The position numbers and the translations under genes were made by a program. Shown here one piece after another: positions 1 to 5,184 of a stretch of DNA of 5,184 bases. Source of the stretch: Marinosulfonomonas sp. (GTDB lineage: Bacteria; Pseudomonadota; Alphaproteobacteria; Rhodobacterales; Rhodobacteraceae); NCBI GenBank assembly GCA_022712735.1, contig JAFLKA010000376.1, forward strand, positions 1 through 5,184, given 5' to 3'. The notes beneath the pieces were generated by a model, which worked only from the letters and a program-made list of their open reading frames with translations, did not search any database and was not told where the DNA came from. How positions within the stretch are numbered: the stretch's first letter is position 1; each line of letters opens with the position of its first letter.

Positions 1-41
1 GCAACCTCGACGCGGTCATACATCGGCAGGGCAGCGATCAA
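1..41 (-). CDS. Partial start of a probable PhnD-like substrate-binding protein
   Basis: Only the first 13 codons and part of a 14th are in the window. From a TTG start they read M(TTG)-IAALPMYDRVEV. This resembles the N-terminus I remember for a Rhodobacterales family annotated as phosphate/phosphonate-type ABC transporter substrate-binding proteins, which begin roughly MIA-LPMYDRPE. The TTG overlaps the TGA stop of the upstream TerB-like gene as TTGA, a four-base overlap typical of translational coupling, so the two genes are likely one operon. The alternative start is the ATG at 21-23, which would remove the part that matches the family. No signal peptide can be judged from so few residues. 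The frame and overlap are seen directly; the family assignment rests on a short remembered motif and is tentative. Confidence 0.5.
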   Translation of the reverse strand, partial: MIAALPMYDRVEV

Positions 42-481
42 TCTATTTCTGCCTGCACCCTGTGGCGGGCTTTGGCGCTTTGCATGTCATTCACCCCGAG
101 CAGGTTTGCCACCAGCCTCAGCATGGTGTTTTCATCCGCGTCGCGCACCCCGTCGGCCAATACCACGGCCCAGAGGTCCTCGATCACACCGATGCGGTCC
201 TCGATGTCGACCGCTTTTCTAATGGCGCTGGTAAAGCGCACGGTGTCGGGGGCCTCGAATTCCAGCGCCTCGCATTGCTCGCGCAGCTCATCTGCCTGAG
301 CCGAGTTCAACCCATAGCGTTTGGACAGAAGTTGGTCGATTTTGGCAGCCTCGGACCCGTCGTAATGTTCATCCGATTTGGCCACCCGAACCAGCAATGC
401 GCCAAGCGCAAGGCGGGCGTCGGTATCGACAAGCGGGGTTGGGGCGGGGGCTGTGAGCCGTTTTAGAAATTCACCAAACAT
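38..481 (-). CDS. TerB-family (tellurite-resistance-like) helical protein
   Basis: This encodes a 147-residue soluble protein with no signal peptide or membrane segment. Residues about 22-140 form a mostly helical TerB-like domain. Two similar acidic stretches, AKSDEHYDGSE (about 34-44) and VLADGVRDADE (about 107-117), are placed like the Asp-rich metal-binding positions of TerB folds. The C-terminal LRLVANLLGVND stretch is typical of the short Rhodobacterales members. The family name comes from tellurite-resistance operons, but stand-alone chromosomal copies such as this have no established role, and no other ter gene is nearby. The ATG at 481 is chosen because the family starts with MF-[DE]FLKRL; the open frame continues upstream but only as antisense of the permease gene. 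Its ribosome binding site is weak. It overlaps the next gene by TTGA, suggesting coupled translation. The family call is fairly sure; the function is unknown. Confidence 0.85.
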   Translation of the reverse strand: MFGEFLKRLTAPAPTPLVDTDARLALGALLVRVAKSDEHYDGSEAAKIDQLLSKRYGLNSAQADELREQCEALEFEAPDTVRFTSAIRKAVDIEDRIGVIEDLWAVVLADGVRDADENTMLRLVANLLGVNDMQSAKARHRVQAEID

Positions 482-593
482 TGGGTAGATATAGGGCCTG
501 CCTGCGGTAATGCCAAATTCATATATGCCGATATTTGGTATTTTCTGAAAAATAGAATAGCGTAAGAAATTAATATTGTTGGAAGGCTTTGGA
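482..593. promoter_or_regulatory. Divergent AT-rich intergenic region, TerB gene / permease gene
   Basis: This gap between two divergent genes must hold both promoters. For the permease, TAGAAT at 553-558 is one base from the -10 consensus, but no good -35 box lies at 16-18 bp. For the TerB gene, TATATG (minus strand, 520-525) with TTCAGA (minus strand, 544-549) and an 18-bp spacer is a weak candidate. An inverted repeat, CCAAAT at 513-518 and ATTTGG at 533-538, lies in the middle and could bind a shared regulator. All of this is inferred from sequence alone. Confidence 0.35.
581..586 (+). promoter_or_regulatory. Ribosome binding site that fixes the permease start
   Basis: GGAAGG lies seven bases before the ATG at 594. 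A longer frame opens at a TTG at 576, but that start would place this site inside the coding sequence and has no Shine-Dalgarno of its own. The ATG at 594 is therefore preferred. Confidence 0.75.
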
Positions 594-2534
594 ATGAAGA
601 AAAGAAGATTACGGGTTGTCGGCATTGCGGCCGTGGCGTTTATGTTTGTCGGCTGGAGCCTTGCCAGCATTGCACCCAGTATAGAAATTGCTTGGGTGCT
701 GTCACTACTATTGCTGACAGTATTTCTTTTTTCCTTTGAAATCATTGCGATAGATGTCGCTGCCCTGACCATTCTGGTGATGCTGGGCCTTTCGACTTTG
801 TTGGCTCCGGTCATGGGTCTGGACGAGGGGCTGGTGGATATTAACGGGCTGTTTGACGGGTTTTCATCGAACGCTGTGATCTCGATTATCGCGGTTATGA
901 TCATTGGTGCTGGGCTGGATAAGACCGGCGTGATGAATATTGTTGCGCGAAAAATGCTGAAAATCGGTGGCACCACTGAAAAACGGATCATTCCGATGAT
1001 CTCGGGGACGGTCGGGGTGATTTCGGGGTTTATGCAGAACGTGGGTGCTGCGGCGCTGTTTTTACCGGTGGTCGGGCGCATTTCGTCGCGTTCCAAAATT
1101 CCGATGTCGCGCCTGCTGATGCCGATGGGGTTTTGCGCCATATTGGGCGGCACGGTGACGATGGTGGGGTCCAGTCCGCTGATCCTGCTGAACGACCTGA
1201 TTGTGAATGCCAACGAGGCCCTGCCCGAACACCAGCAGCTGGAAACCTTCGGGCTGTTTGCTGTTGCGCCAATCGGCATCGCGTTGATCGTGTCGGGGAT
1301 TTTGTATTTCGTTTTGCTGGGGCCGGTTTTGCTGCCAAAATCGAAGGATGTGCGAGATGAGGGCGGCAAAACCGAGAAGCATTTCCATGATGATTACGGC
1401 ATTGATTACACCATGGCCGAAGTTTACGTGCCATCAACCAGCGATTTGATCGGGCATGAGCTGGACAGTTTCGAGACCGAGCACGGCGTGCGCACAATTG
1501 CGGTGACGTCCGGGCGCAAACTGCGGATGGGGTCGGGCGGGCTGAACCCGCGGCTGGAGGTGCAGGCCGGAGATGTCTTGGCGCTGATTGGCGAAAGCGC
1601 TGCGATCAACAGGTTTTGCTATCATTTCGGGCTGGATCTTAGGCCGCAGCTTGACGCGTTTTCCGAACTACTGGCCTCCACATCTTCGGGATTGGCCGAA
1701 ATTGTCGTCGCGCCCACATCGTCCTTGGTGGGGGAAACGGCACGAACGGTGAAACTGCGTGCGGTACACGGAGTATCGACATTGGCAATTATTCGCAGTG
1801 GCGAAGTGTACCGCGAGGGGCATGATGTACGAAATGTGGAATTTGCGGCGGGCGATACAGTGCTGATATTCGCCGACTGGCCCAGTCTGGACCGGTTCCA
1901 TTCCTCGACCAACGTGGTGGTAACAAGTGACTATCCGCACGAAGAGGTGCGCGCCAACAAGGTGTTCCACGCGCTGACCTTTTTCGCGATTGCGATGGGG
2001 CTGGTGTTAATGACCGATTTGCGCCTGTCGGTGGCGCTGATGGTCGGGGCATTGGGGATCATCATCAGCGGGGTTCTGGACGCGGAAGAGGCCTATGCGG
2101 CGGTCAGCTGGAAGACGGTGTTTTTACTGGCCAGCCTGATACCGCTGGGGCGTGCGGTGGAATCGACTGGCACGGCGGCGTGGATTGCCGAGCAGATTTT
2201 ATCCTCGATGGGCGATATTGTGATCTGGCAATTGCAACTGGTGATCGCGATTTTGGCCACGGCGTTCAGTCTGGTGATGTCGAATGTCGGGGCCACGGTT
2301 TTACTGGTGCCGTTGGCGATCTCTATCGCCATTCAGGCAGGGGCAAATCCGGCAATATTTGCCCTGACGGTGGCCTTGGCGACGTCCAATTCGTTTCTGT
2401 TGCCCACCCATCAGGTGAACGCGCTGATAATGGGGCCGGGGAAATACAAGGTCGCGGATTTTGTGCGGGTCGGCAGTGGCATGACGGTGATATTTCTGGC
2501 CGTGCTGATGGTGATGATGCAGCTGTTTTACTAG
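594..2534 (+). CDS. SLC13-family permease with two TrkA_C (RCK_C) domains
   Basis: This encodes a 646-residue inner-membrane protein of the SLC13/DASS (ion transporter superfamily) type. Members use a Na+ or H+ gradient to import anions such as sulfate or dicarboxylates. The N-terminal half (about 7-246) has roughly seven hydrophobic stretches. It contains MQNVGAA (147-153), at the place of the first Ser-Asn-Thr-type motif, and GGTVTMVGSSPLILLND (185-201). A cytoplasmic insert follows with two TrkA_C-like domains, about 273-347 and 365-434. Each ends in the AGD-[VT]-L pattern typical of RCK_C. The C-terminal membrane half (about 456-646) carries SNVGATVLLVP (563-573) and TSNSFLLPTHQVN (597-609), the second motif pair. 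Positively charged residues MKKRRLR at the start suggest a cytoplasmic N-terminus. Start chosen from the GGAAGG site. The substrate cannot be read from sequence: the usual P-P-N after the first half's G-T/S is replaced here by S-P-L. The gene appears monocistronic, ending at a palindromic terminator. Confidence 0.9.
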   Translation: MKKRRLRVVGIAAVAFMFVGWSLASIAPSIEIAWVLSLLLLTVFLFSFEIIAIDVAALTILVMLGLSTLLAPVMGLDEGLVDINGLFDGFSSNAVISIIAVMIIGAGLDKTGVMNIVARKMLKIGGTTEKRIIPMISGTVGVISGFMQNVGAAALFLPVVGRISSRSKIPMSRLLMPMGFCAILGGTVTMVGSSPLILLNDLIVNANEALPEHQQLETFGLFAVAPIGIALIVSGILYFVLLGPVLLPKSKDVRDEGGKTEKHFHDDYGIDYTMAEVYVPSTSDLIGHELDSFETEHGVRTIAVTSGRKLRMGSGGLNPRLEVQAGDVLALIGESAAINRFCYHFGLDLRPQLDAFSELLASTSSGLAEIVVAPTSSLVGETARTVKLRAVHGVSTLAIIRSGEVYREGHDVRNVEFAAGDTVLIFADWPSLDRFHSSTNVVVTSDYPHEEVRANKVFHALTFFAIAMGLVLMTDLRLSVALMVGALGIIISGVLDAEEAYAAVSWKTVFLLASLIPLGRAVESTGTAAWIAEQILSSMGDIVIWQLQLVIAILATAFSLVMSNVGATVLLVPLAISIAIQAGANPAIFALTVALATSNSFLLPTHQVNALIMGPGKYKVADFVRVGSGMTVIFLAVLMVMMQLFY

Positions 2535-2539
2535 GGGCC

Positions 2540-2582
2540 AAGAATTTTTCAAAAATTCTTATTAAAATTCTTCAAGAATTTT
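2540..2582. terminator. Two adjacent AT-rich palindromes between convergent genes
   Basis: The first palindrome has perfect 10-bp arms AAGAATTTTT (2540-2549) and AAAAATTCTT (2551-2560) around one C. The second has perfect 9-bp arms AAAATTCTT (2564-2572) and AAGAATTTT (2574-2582) around another C. The outer arms are copies of each other, as are the inner arms, so several alternative hairpins are possible. The location, between the ends of the plus-strand permease gene and the minus-strand DUF1330 gene, and the T-tracts on both strands suggest a bidirectional terminator. The stems are almost free of G-C pairs, so a role as a protein-binding site or dispersed repeat is also possible. Confidence 0.6.
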
Positions 2583-2602
2583 AGGCCGCGTTATTCGCTA
2601 TG

Positions 2603-2893
2603 TTATTCATAGCCTTCGACAATCACCATGTCGGCGTCGGAAACCGGATCGCGCAGCGCTTTGGCGGCTTGGTATTCGGGGCTGTCGTAACAGGCCTGTG
2701 CCGTTGCCAGATCGGCGAATTCCAGAACCACAGTGCGTGGATGGCTGCTGCCTTCCATCACGGTTTGCGGCCCGCCCCGCACAAGGAATTTCGCGCCGTA
2801 TTTCTCAAAGGCCACCGCATTGGCCGCGCGGTATTTTTCATATCCGCCCGCGTCGTGAACAATAACGTGACCAACCCAATATGCTTTTGCCAT
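2603..2893 (-). CDS. DUF1330 family protein
   Basis: This encodes a 96-residue soluble protein covering the whole DUF1330 domain, a small ferredoxin-like alpha/beta fold of unknown biochemical function. Conserved family features are visible: the opening AYWVGHV strand, Y-x-x-Y around 18-21, KYGAKFLVRGG (31-41), an M-E-G turn, R-T-V-V-L-E-F (53-59), SPEYQAAKALR (71-81), and a closing V-I-V-E-G strand. The ATG at 2893 has a strong AAAGGAG site seven bases upstream. It begins 12 bp after the pyrG stop on the same strand, so it is almost certainly read from the pyrG transcript, although nothing in the protein itself ties it to nucleotide metabolism. It ends just before the palindromic terminator. 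The family is confident; function is unknown. Confidence 0.92.
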   Translation of the reverse strand: MAKAYWVGHVIVHDAGGYEKYRAANAVAFEKYGAKFLVRGGPQTVMEGSSHPRTVVLEFADLATAQACYDSPEYQAAKALRDPVSDADMVIVEGYE

Positions 2894-2900
2894 TTTAATG

Positions 2901-2907
2901 CTCCTTT
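2901..2907 (-). promoter_or_regulatory. Ribosome binding site of the DUF1330 gene, overlapping the pyrG stop
   Basis: AAAGGAG on the minus strand is near-perfect Shine-Dalgarno, seven bases from the ATG. Its first two A residues are also the last two bases of the pyrG TAA stop, so a ribosome terminating on pyrG would be at this site. That favours coupled translation. Confidence 0.8.
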
Positions 2908-4549
2908 AGACCAACCGCGAGGATTCAATTGCCGCATTGATAAAGCTGGCGAAGAGCGGGTGCGGATCGAACGGTTTTGATTTCAGTTCGGGGTGGAATT
3001 GCACGCCGATGAACCATGGGTGATCTTTCCATTCGACGATTTCGGGCAGACGGCCATCGGGCGAGATGCCAGAGAACTGCATCCCCTGCGCCTCAAGCGC
3101 TTCGCGGTATTTCATATCCACCTCGTAACGGTGGCGGTGGCGCTCCTCGATGGTGGAGGTGCCGTAAACCTCGGCCACCTTGGAGCCCTCGGCCAATTGC
3201 GCCGTATAGGCGCCCAGCCGCATGGTGCCGCCTTTGTCATCATCGACCTTGCGGGCGATTTTGTGGTTGCCCTGCACCCATTCCTTCAGGTGGTAAACCA
3301 CGGGGGTAAAGCGTTTGCCACCAGCCTCGTGATCGAACTCCTCAGACCCTGCATCCTTAATGCCCGCCAGATTGCGCGCGCCCTCAATCACTGCCATTTG
3401 CATGCCCAGACAAATACCCAGATAGGGCACCTTGCGGGTGCGGGCGAATTCGGCCGCCTTTATTTTACCTTCGGTGCCGCGCTCGCCAAAGCCGCCTGGC
3501 ACAAGGATCGCATCAAAACCTTCCAGATGGGCGGCAGGGTCTTCGGTATCAAAAACCTCGGCATCGACCCATTCAACATTGACCTTCACACGGTTGGCCA
3601 TGCCGCCATGGGTCAGGGCCTCGTTGATGGATTTATAGGCGTCGCCCAACTGGGTGTATTTGCCAACGATGGCAATTTTAACTTCGCCCTCGGGGTGGAA
3701 TATCCGGTCGACCACATCATCCCAGCGTGACATTTCGGGCAGCGGGGCGTCGGTGATGCCAAAGGCGTTCAGCACGGCGGTGTCCAGCCCCTCGCGGTGA
3801 TAGGCAATCGGGGCCTCGTAGATTGATTTCAGATCGTAAGCTGCAATCACGTTTTCGATCCGCACGTTACAGAACTGGCCGATTTTGGCGCGTTCCTTGT
3901 CGGGGATCGGATGTTCCGAGCGACAGACCAGCACATCGGGCGCGATACCGATCGAGCGTAGTTCCTTGACCGAGTGTTGCGTCGGTTTGGTCTTCAGCTC
4001 GCCCGCCGCCGCCAGATAGGGGATCAAGGTCAGGTGCATGAAAACACATTGGCCGCGCGGCTTGTCTTGGGAAAATTGGCGGATCGCTTCAAAGAACGGC
4101 AGCGCTTCGATGTCGCCCACGGTGCCACCAATTTCGCACAGCATGAAATCGACTTCGTCCTCGCCAATCGAGATGAAATCCTTGATCTCGTTGGTGACAT
4201 GCGGGATCACCTGAATGGTTTTGCCCAGATAATCACCGCGACGTTCCTTTTCCAGCACGGTGGAATAGATCCGGCCCGAGGATACGGAATCGGTGTTGCG
4301 GGCGGATACGCCGGTAAAGCGTTCATAATGGCCCAGGTCCAGATCGGTTTCAGCGCCATCATCGGTGACAAACACCTCGCCGTGTTCAAACGGCGACATG
4401 GTGCCGGGGTCGACATTCAGATACGGGTCAAGTTTACGCAGGCGAACCGTGTAGCCGCGTGCCTGTAGCAATGCGCCCAACGCGGCCGAAGCCAGACCCT
4501 TGCCGAGGCTGGAAACAACACCACCAGTTATGAAAATAAATCGTGCCAT
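2906..4549 (-). CDS. pyrG: CTP synthase (glutamine-hydrolysing)
   Basis: This cytosolic enzyme catalyses the last step of de novo pyrimidine nucleotide synthesis: UTP + ATP + glutamine gives CTP, with GTP as activator and CTP as inhibitor. It has 547 residues, the normal full length (E. coli has 545). The N-terminal synthase domain (about 1-265) has the P-loop [10 protein letters not shown] (9-18, Lys17), Asp71 in [11 protein letters not shown] and Glu139 in CEIGGTVGD for Mg2+. It also has [12 protein letters not shown] (186-197) of the UTP/CTP site. The C-terminal class I glutamine amidotransferase domain (about 290-540) has the PGGFGERG oxyanion loop (351-358). Its nucleophile is Cys380 in YLGICLGMQ, with His519 and Glu521 in QFHPE completing the triad. 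All key residues are intact. The ATG at 4549 gives the canonical N-terminus. The only ribosome binding candidate is a G-run at 4560-4565. The gene has its own promoter downstream of secG and is followed after 12 bp by the DUF1330 gene. Confidence 0.99.
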   Translation of the reverse strand: MARFIFITGGVVSSLGKGLASAALGALLQARGYTVRLRKLDPYLNVDPGTMSPFEHGEVFVTDDGAETDLDLGHYERFTGVSARNTDSVSSGRIYSTVLEKERRGDYLGKTIQVIPHVTNEIKDFISIGEDEVDFMLCEIGGTVGDIEALPFFEAIRQFSQDKPRGQCVFMHLTLIPYLAAAGELKTKPTQHSVKELRSIGIAPDVLVCRSEHPIPDKERAKIGQFCNVRIENVIAAYDLKSIYEAPIAYHREGLDTAVLNAFGITDAPLPEMSRWDDVVDRIFHPEGEVKIAIVGKYTQLGDAYKSINEALTHGGMANRVKVNVEWVDAEVFDTEDPAAHLEGFDAILVPGGFGERGTEGKIKAAEFARTRKVPYLGICLGMQMAVIEGARNLAGIKDAGSEEFDHEAGGKRFTPVVYHLKEWVQGNHKIARKVDDDKGGTMRLGAYTAQLAEGSKVAEVYGTSTIEERHRHRYEVDMKYREALEAQGMQFSGISPDGRLPEIVEWKDHPWFIGVQFHPELKSKPFDPHPLFASFINAAIESSRLV

Positions 4550-4561
4550 GTGGTTGGCGCC

Positions 4562-4623
4562 CCCCGTGAATTCATTGTTCTGTAAGGCGCATTTCGCAGC
4601 AAAAGATGCACACCATCACGGGG
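4562..4623 (-). promoter_or_regulatory. pyrG mRNA leader with 5'-end / SD-region pairing
   Basis: On the minus strand, CCCCGTGA (4623-4616) at the predicted 5' end of the pyrG transcript is perfectly complementary to TCACGGGG (4569-4562). The latter overlaps the G-run that is the only candidate ribosome binding site of pyrG. The 46-nt interval can hold a second helix, GUGCAU (4611-4606) with AUGCGC (4592-4587), including one G-U pair. If formed, the structure would hide the translation start region. The canonical +1 position for the promoter at 4629-4657 is C4622, inside the CCCC tract, and the next purine is G4619. The pairing is seen directly; a regulatory role is inference. Confidence 0.45.
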
Positions 4624-4628
4624 TTTGA

Positions 4629-4657
4629 CCTATAGTGGATTCGCAATGATTTGGCAA
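4629..4657 (-). promoter_or_regulatory. Predicted pyrG promoter
   Basis: On the minus strand, TTGCCA (4657-4652) and TATAGG (4634-4629) are separated by exactly 17 bp, a good sigma-70-type match. It lies about 80-105 bp upstream of the pyrG ATG and predicts a leader of roughly 73 nt. It indicates that pyrG can be transcribed independently of secG. Confidence 0.65.
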
Positions 4658-4661
4658 CAGA

Positions 4662-4680
4662 CCACAACATGATGTTGTGG
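4662..4680. repeat. Perfect palindrome upstream of the pyrG promoter (possible operator)
   Basis: CCACAACAT (4662-4670) and ATGTTGTGG (4672-4680) are perfect 9-bp inverted arms around one central G. The site ends four bases upstream of the predicted pyrG -35 box. There is no T-run downstream of it in the direction of secG-pyrG transcription; the T-rich stretch lies on the upstream side, so an intrinsic terminator for secG is unlikely. A binding site for a dimeric regulator is the better guess. Confidence 0.5.
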
Positions 4681-4725
4681 AAAAATACCAAAAATCTATG
4701 TGTGGTGTGTGTTTAGTCCGGCGCT

Positions 4726-5085
4726 CTAGTCCGCAGGCGGAGGAGTGATCGGTGTGTTGCCCGCACTCGGGGGCAACAAATCATCGGCAGACGGTGCAAT
4801 TGGGGCTGATTGCTCAACAGGTACGGGGCCGATACGGTCCAGAACCGATGAGCCGGCCGAGTTTTTCGCGGCAATCACCGTCATTGCAATCGAGGTGCAG
4901 ATAAAGGCAATCGCCAGTATCCATGTCACTTTGGTCAGGGCAGATGCCGCCGCGCGACCTGTCATCGCGCCGCCACCGCCACCGCCGCCCATACCCAGAC
5001 CGCCACCTTCTGAGCGCTGCAACAACACAACACCGATCAGGCTAAGGGCCAGAATAAGGTGAACGACGAGAATGACATTTTCCAT
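4726..5085 (-). CDS. secG: Preprotein translocase subunit SecG
   Basis: SecG is the small membrane subunit of the SecYEG channel, which assists SecA-driven protein export across the inner membrane. The 119-residue protein has two transmembrane helices, about 4-22 and 53-73. They are joined by a cytoplasmic loop with the family signature VLLQRSEGGGLG (20-31), a run of seven glycines (33-39) and a TGRAAAS motif. A Pro/Ala-rich tail of about 35 residues (85-119) ends the protein, as in many alphaproteobacterial SecG proteins. The ATG at 5085 gives the standard start, MENVILVVHLILAL; its ribosome binding site is weak. It is the first gene of the secG-pyrG-DUF1330 block, with a predicted promoter at 5119-5147 and a 176-bp gap before pyrG. 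Confidence 0.96.
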   Translation of the reverse strand: MENVILVVHLILALSLIGVVLLQRSEGGGLGMGGGGGGGAMTGRAAASALTKVTWILAIAFICTSIAMTVIAAKNSAGSSVLDRIGPVPVEQSAPIAPSADDLLPPSAGNTPITPPPAD

Positions 5086-5118
5086 GGGCGGTGAGGTCCG
5101 TTTGATTAGGTTTGATGT

Positions 5119-5147
5119 TATCTAGGGGGTGATGGTCGCGCCCGCAA
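5119..5147 (-). promoter_or_regulatory. Predicted secG promoter
   Basis: On the minus strand, TTGCGG (5147-5142) and TAGATA (5124-5119) are spaced by 17 bp. The -35 keeps the TTG core that matters most in alphaproteobacteria. The expected start is A5112, leaving a leader of about 27 nt before the secG ATG. The match is moderate. Confidence 0.45.
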
Positions 5148-5151
5148 GCCC

Positions 5152-5172
5152 TTTGAGCAAGTCTCGCTCAAA
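5152..5172. repeat. Inverted repeat upstream of the secG promoter
   Basis: TTTGAGC (5152-5158) and GCTCAAA (5166-5172) are perfect 7-bp arms around a 7-nt centre. The repeat ends four bases upstream of the predicted secG -35 box. It could be an operator or part of the end of an upstream gene outside the window; no T-run follows on the minus strand. Confidence 0.35.
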
Positions 5173-5184
5173 TGTATCCGGTTA

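Noticed and set aside
62..466. Plus-strand open frames opposite the TerB gene
   Set aside because: They are antisense shadows of a clearly recognisable protein family; the translations show no domain.
482..1369. A long minus-strand open frame continuing upstream of the TerB gene, antisense to the permease
   Set aside because: The extension is a shadow of the permease coding strand. Its translation is low-complexity in Ser, Pro, Ile and Thr with no family resemblance, and the real protein starts at the MFGEFLKRL methionine.
2993..4468. Plus-strand open frames of 164 and 245 codons opposite pyrG
   Set aside because: They lie entirely inside the highly conserved pyrG gene on the other strand, have no recognisable domain or ribosome binding site, and are typical antisense shadows.
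4684..4720. T-rich minus-strand stretch and TG-rich low-complexity sequence after secG as a secG terminator
   Set aside because: The T-tracts precede the palindrome in the direction of transcription and no hairpin precedes them, so they do not fit an intrinsic terminator.
4714..4733. Direct repeat TAGTCCG at 4714-4720 and 4727-4733 around the secG stop codon
   Set aside because: Only seven bases, with no link to a mobile element or target-site duplication. It is probably chance or a small local duplication.
4967..4990. GCC/ACC triplet run within secG
   Set aside because: It encodes the poly-glycine loop common in alphaproteobacterial SecG and is not an independent repeat element.
5122..5184. 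A minus-strand stretch reading PDTFERDLLKGLAGATITP then stop, resembling a protein C-terminus upstream of secG
   Set aside because: An in-frame TAA at 5182-5184 closes the frame after 19 residues, and the stretch overlaps the predicted secG promoter. It could be the remnant of a decayed gene, but this cannot be judged at the window edge.

Overview
The window looks like chromosomal DNA of an alphaproteobacterium, most likely of the order Rhodobacterales (Roseobacter-like). The evidence is gene content and order: secG followed by pyrG, a SecG with a poly-glycine linker and Pro-rich tail, and a TerB-like protein of the type I associate with that group. Base composition is moderately GC-rich, with AT-rich intergenic islands. 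No tRNA, rRNA, insertion sequence, CRISPR array or phage gene is visible. The species call is inference.

Layout. On the left, a minus-strand pair: a TerB-domain protein (38-481) overlaps by four bases (TTGA) the start of a second gene that runs off the left edge, probably a PhnD-like periplasmic-binding protein. A 112-bp AT-rich divergent intergenic region (482-593) separates this pair from a plus-strand SLC13-type permease carrying two cytoplasmic TrkA_C/RCK_C domains (594-2534). The permease gene ends at two adjacent AT-rich palindromes (2540-2582), which lie between it and a convergent minus-strand block.

The minus-strand block reads, in transcription order, secG (5085-4726), pyrG (4549-2906) and a DUF1330 gene (2893-2603). 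secG has a recognisable promoter just upstream. pyrG has its own good sigma-70-like promoter in the 176-bp secG-pyrG gap. The DUF1330 gene lies 12 bp after pyrG, and its ribosome binding site overlaps the pyrG stop, so the two are probably cotranscribed.

Function. SecG is a membrane subunit of the Sec translocase. PyrG makes CTP from UTP. The permease moves an unidentified, probably anionic, solute. The DUF1330 and TerB proteins have no defined role.

The most interesting feature is the pyrG leader. The predicted transcription start falls in a CCCC tract followed by G. The sequence CCCCGTGA there is perfectly complementary to TCACGGGG, which overlaps the G-run just upstream of the pyrG start codon. 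This resembles the CTP-sensing start-site switching described for enterobacterial pyrC/pyrD, and would give CTP synthase a simple product-feedback switch. A perfect 9-bp-arm palindrome sits directly upstream of the same promoter.
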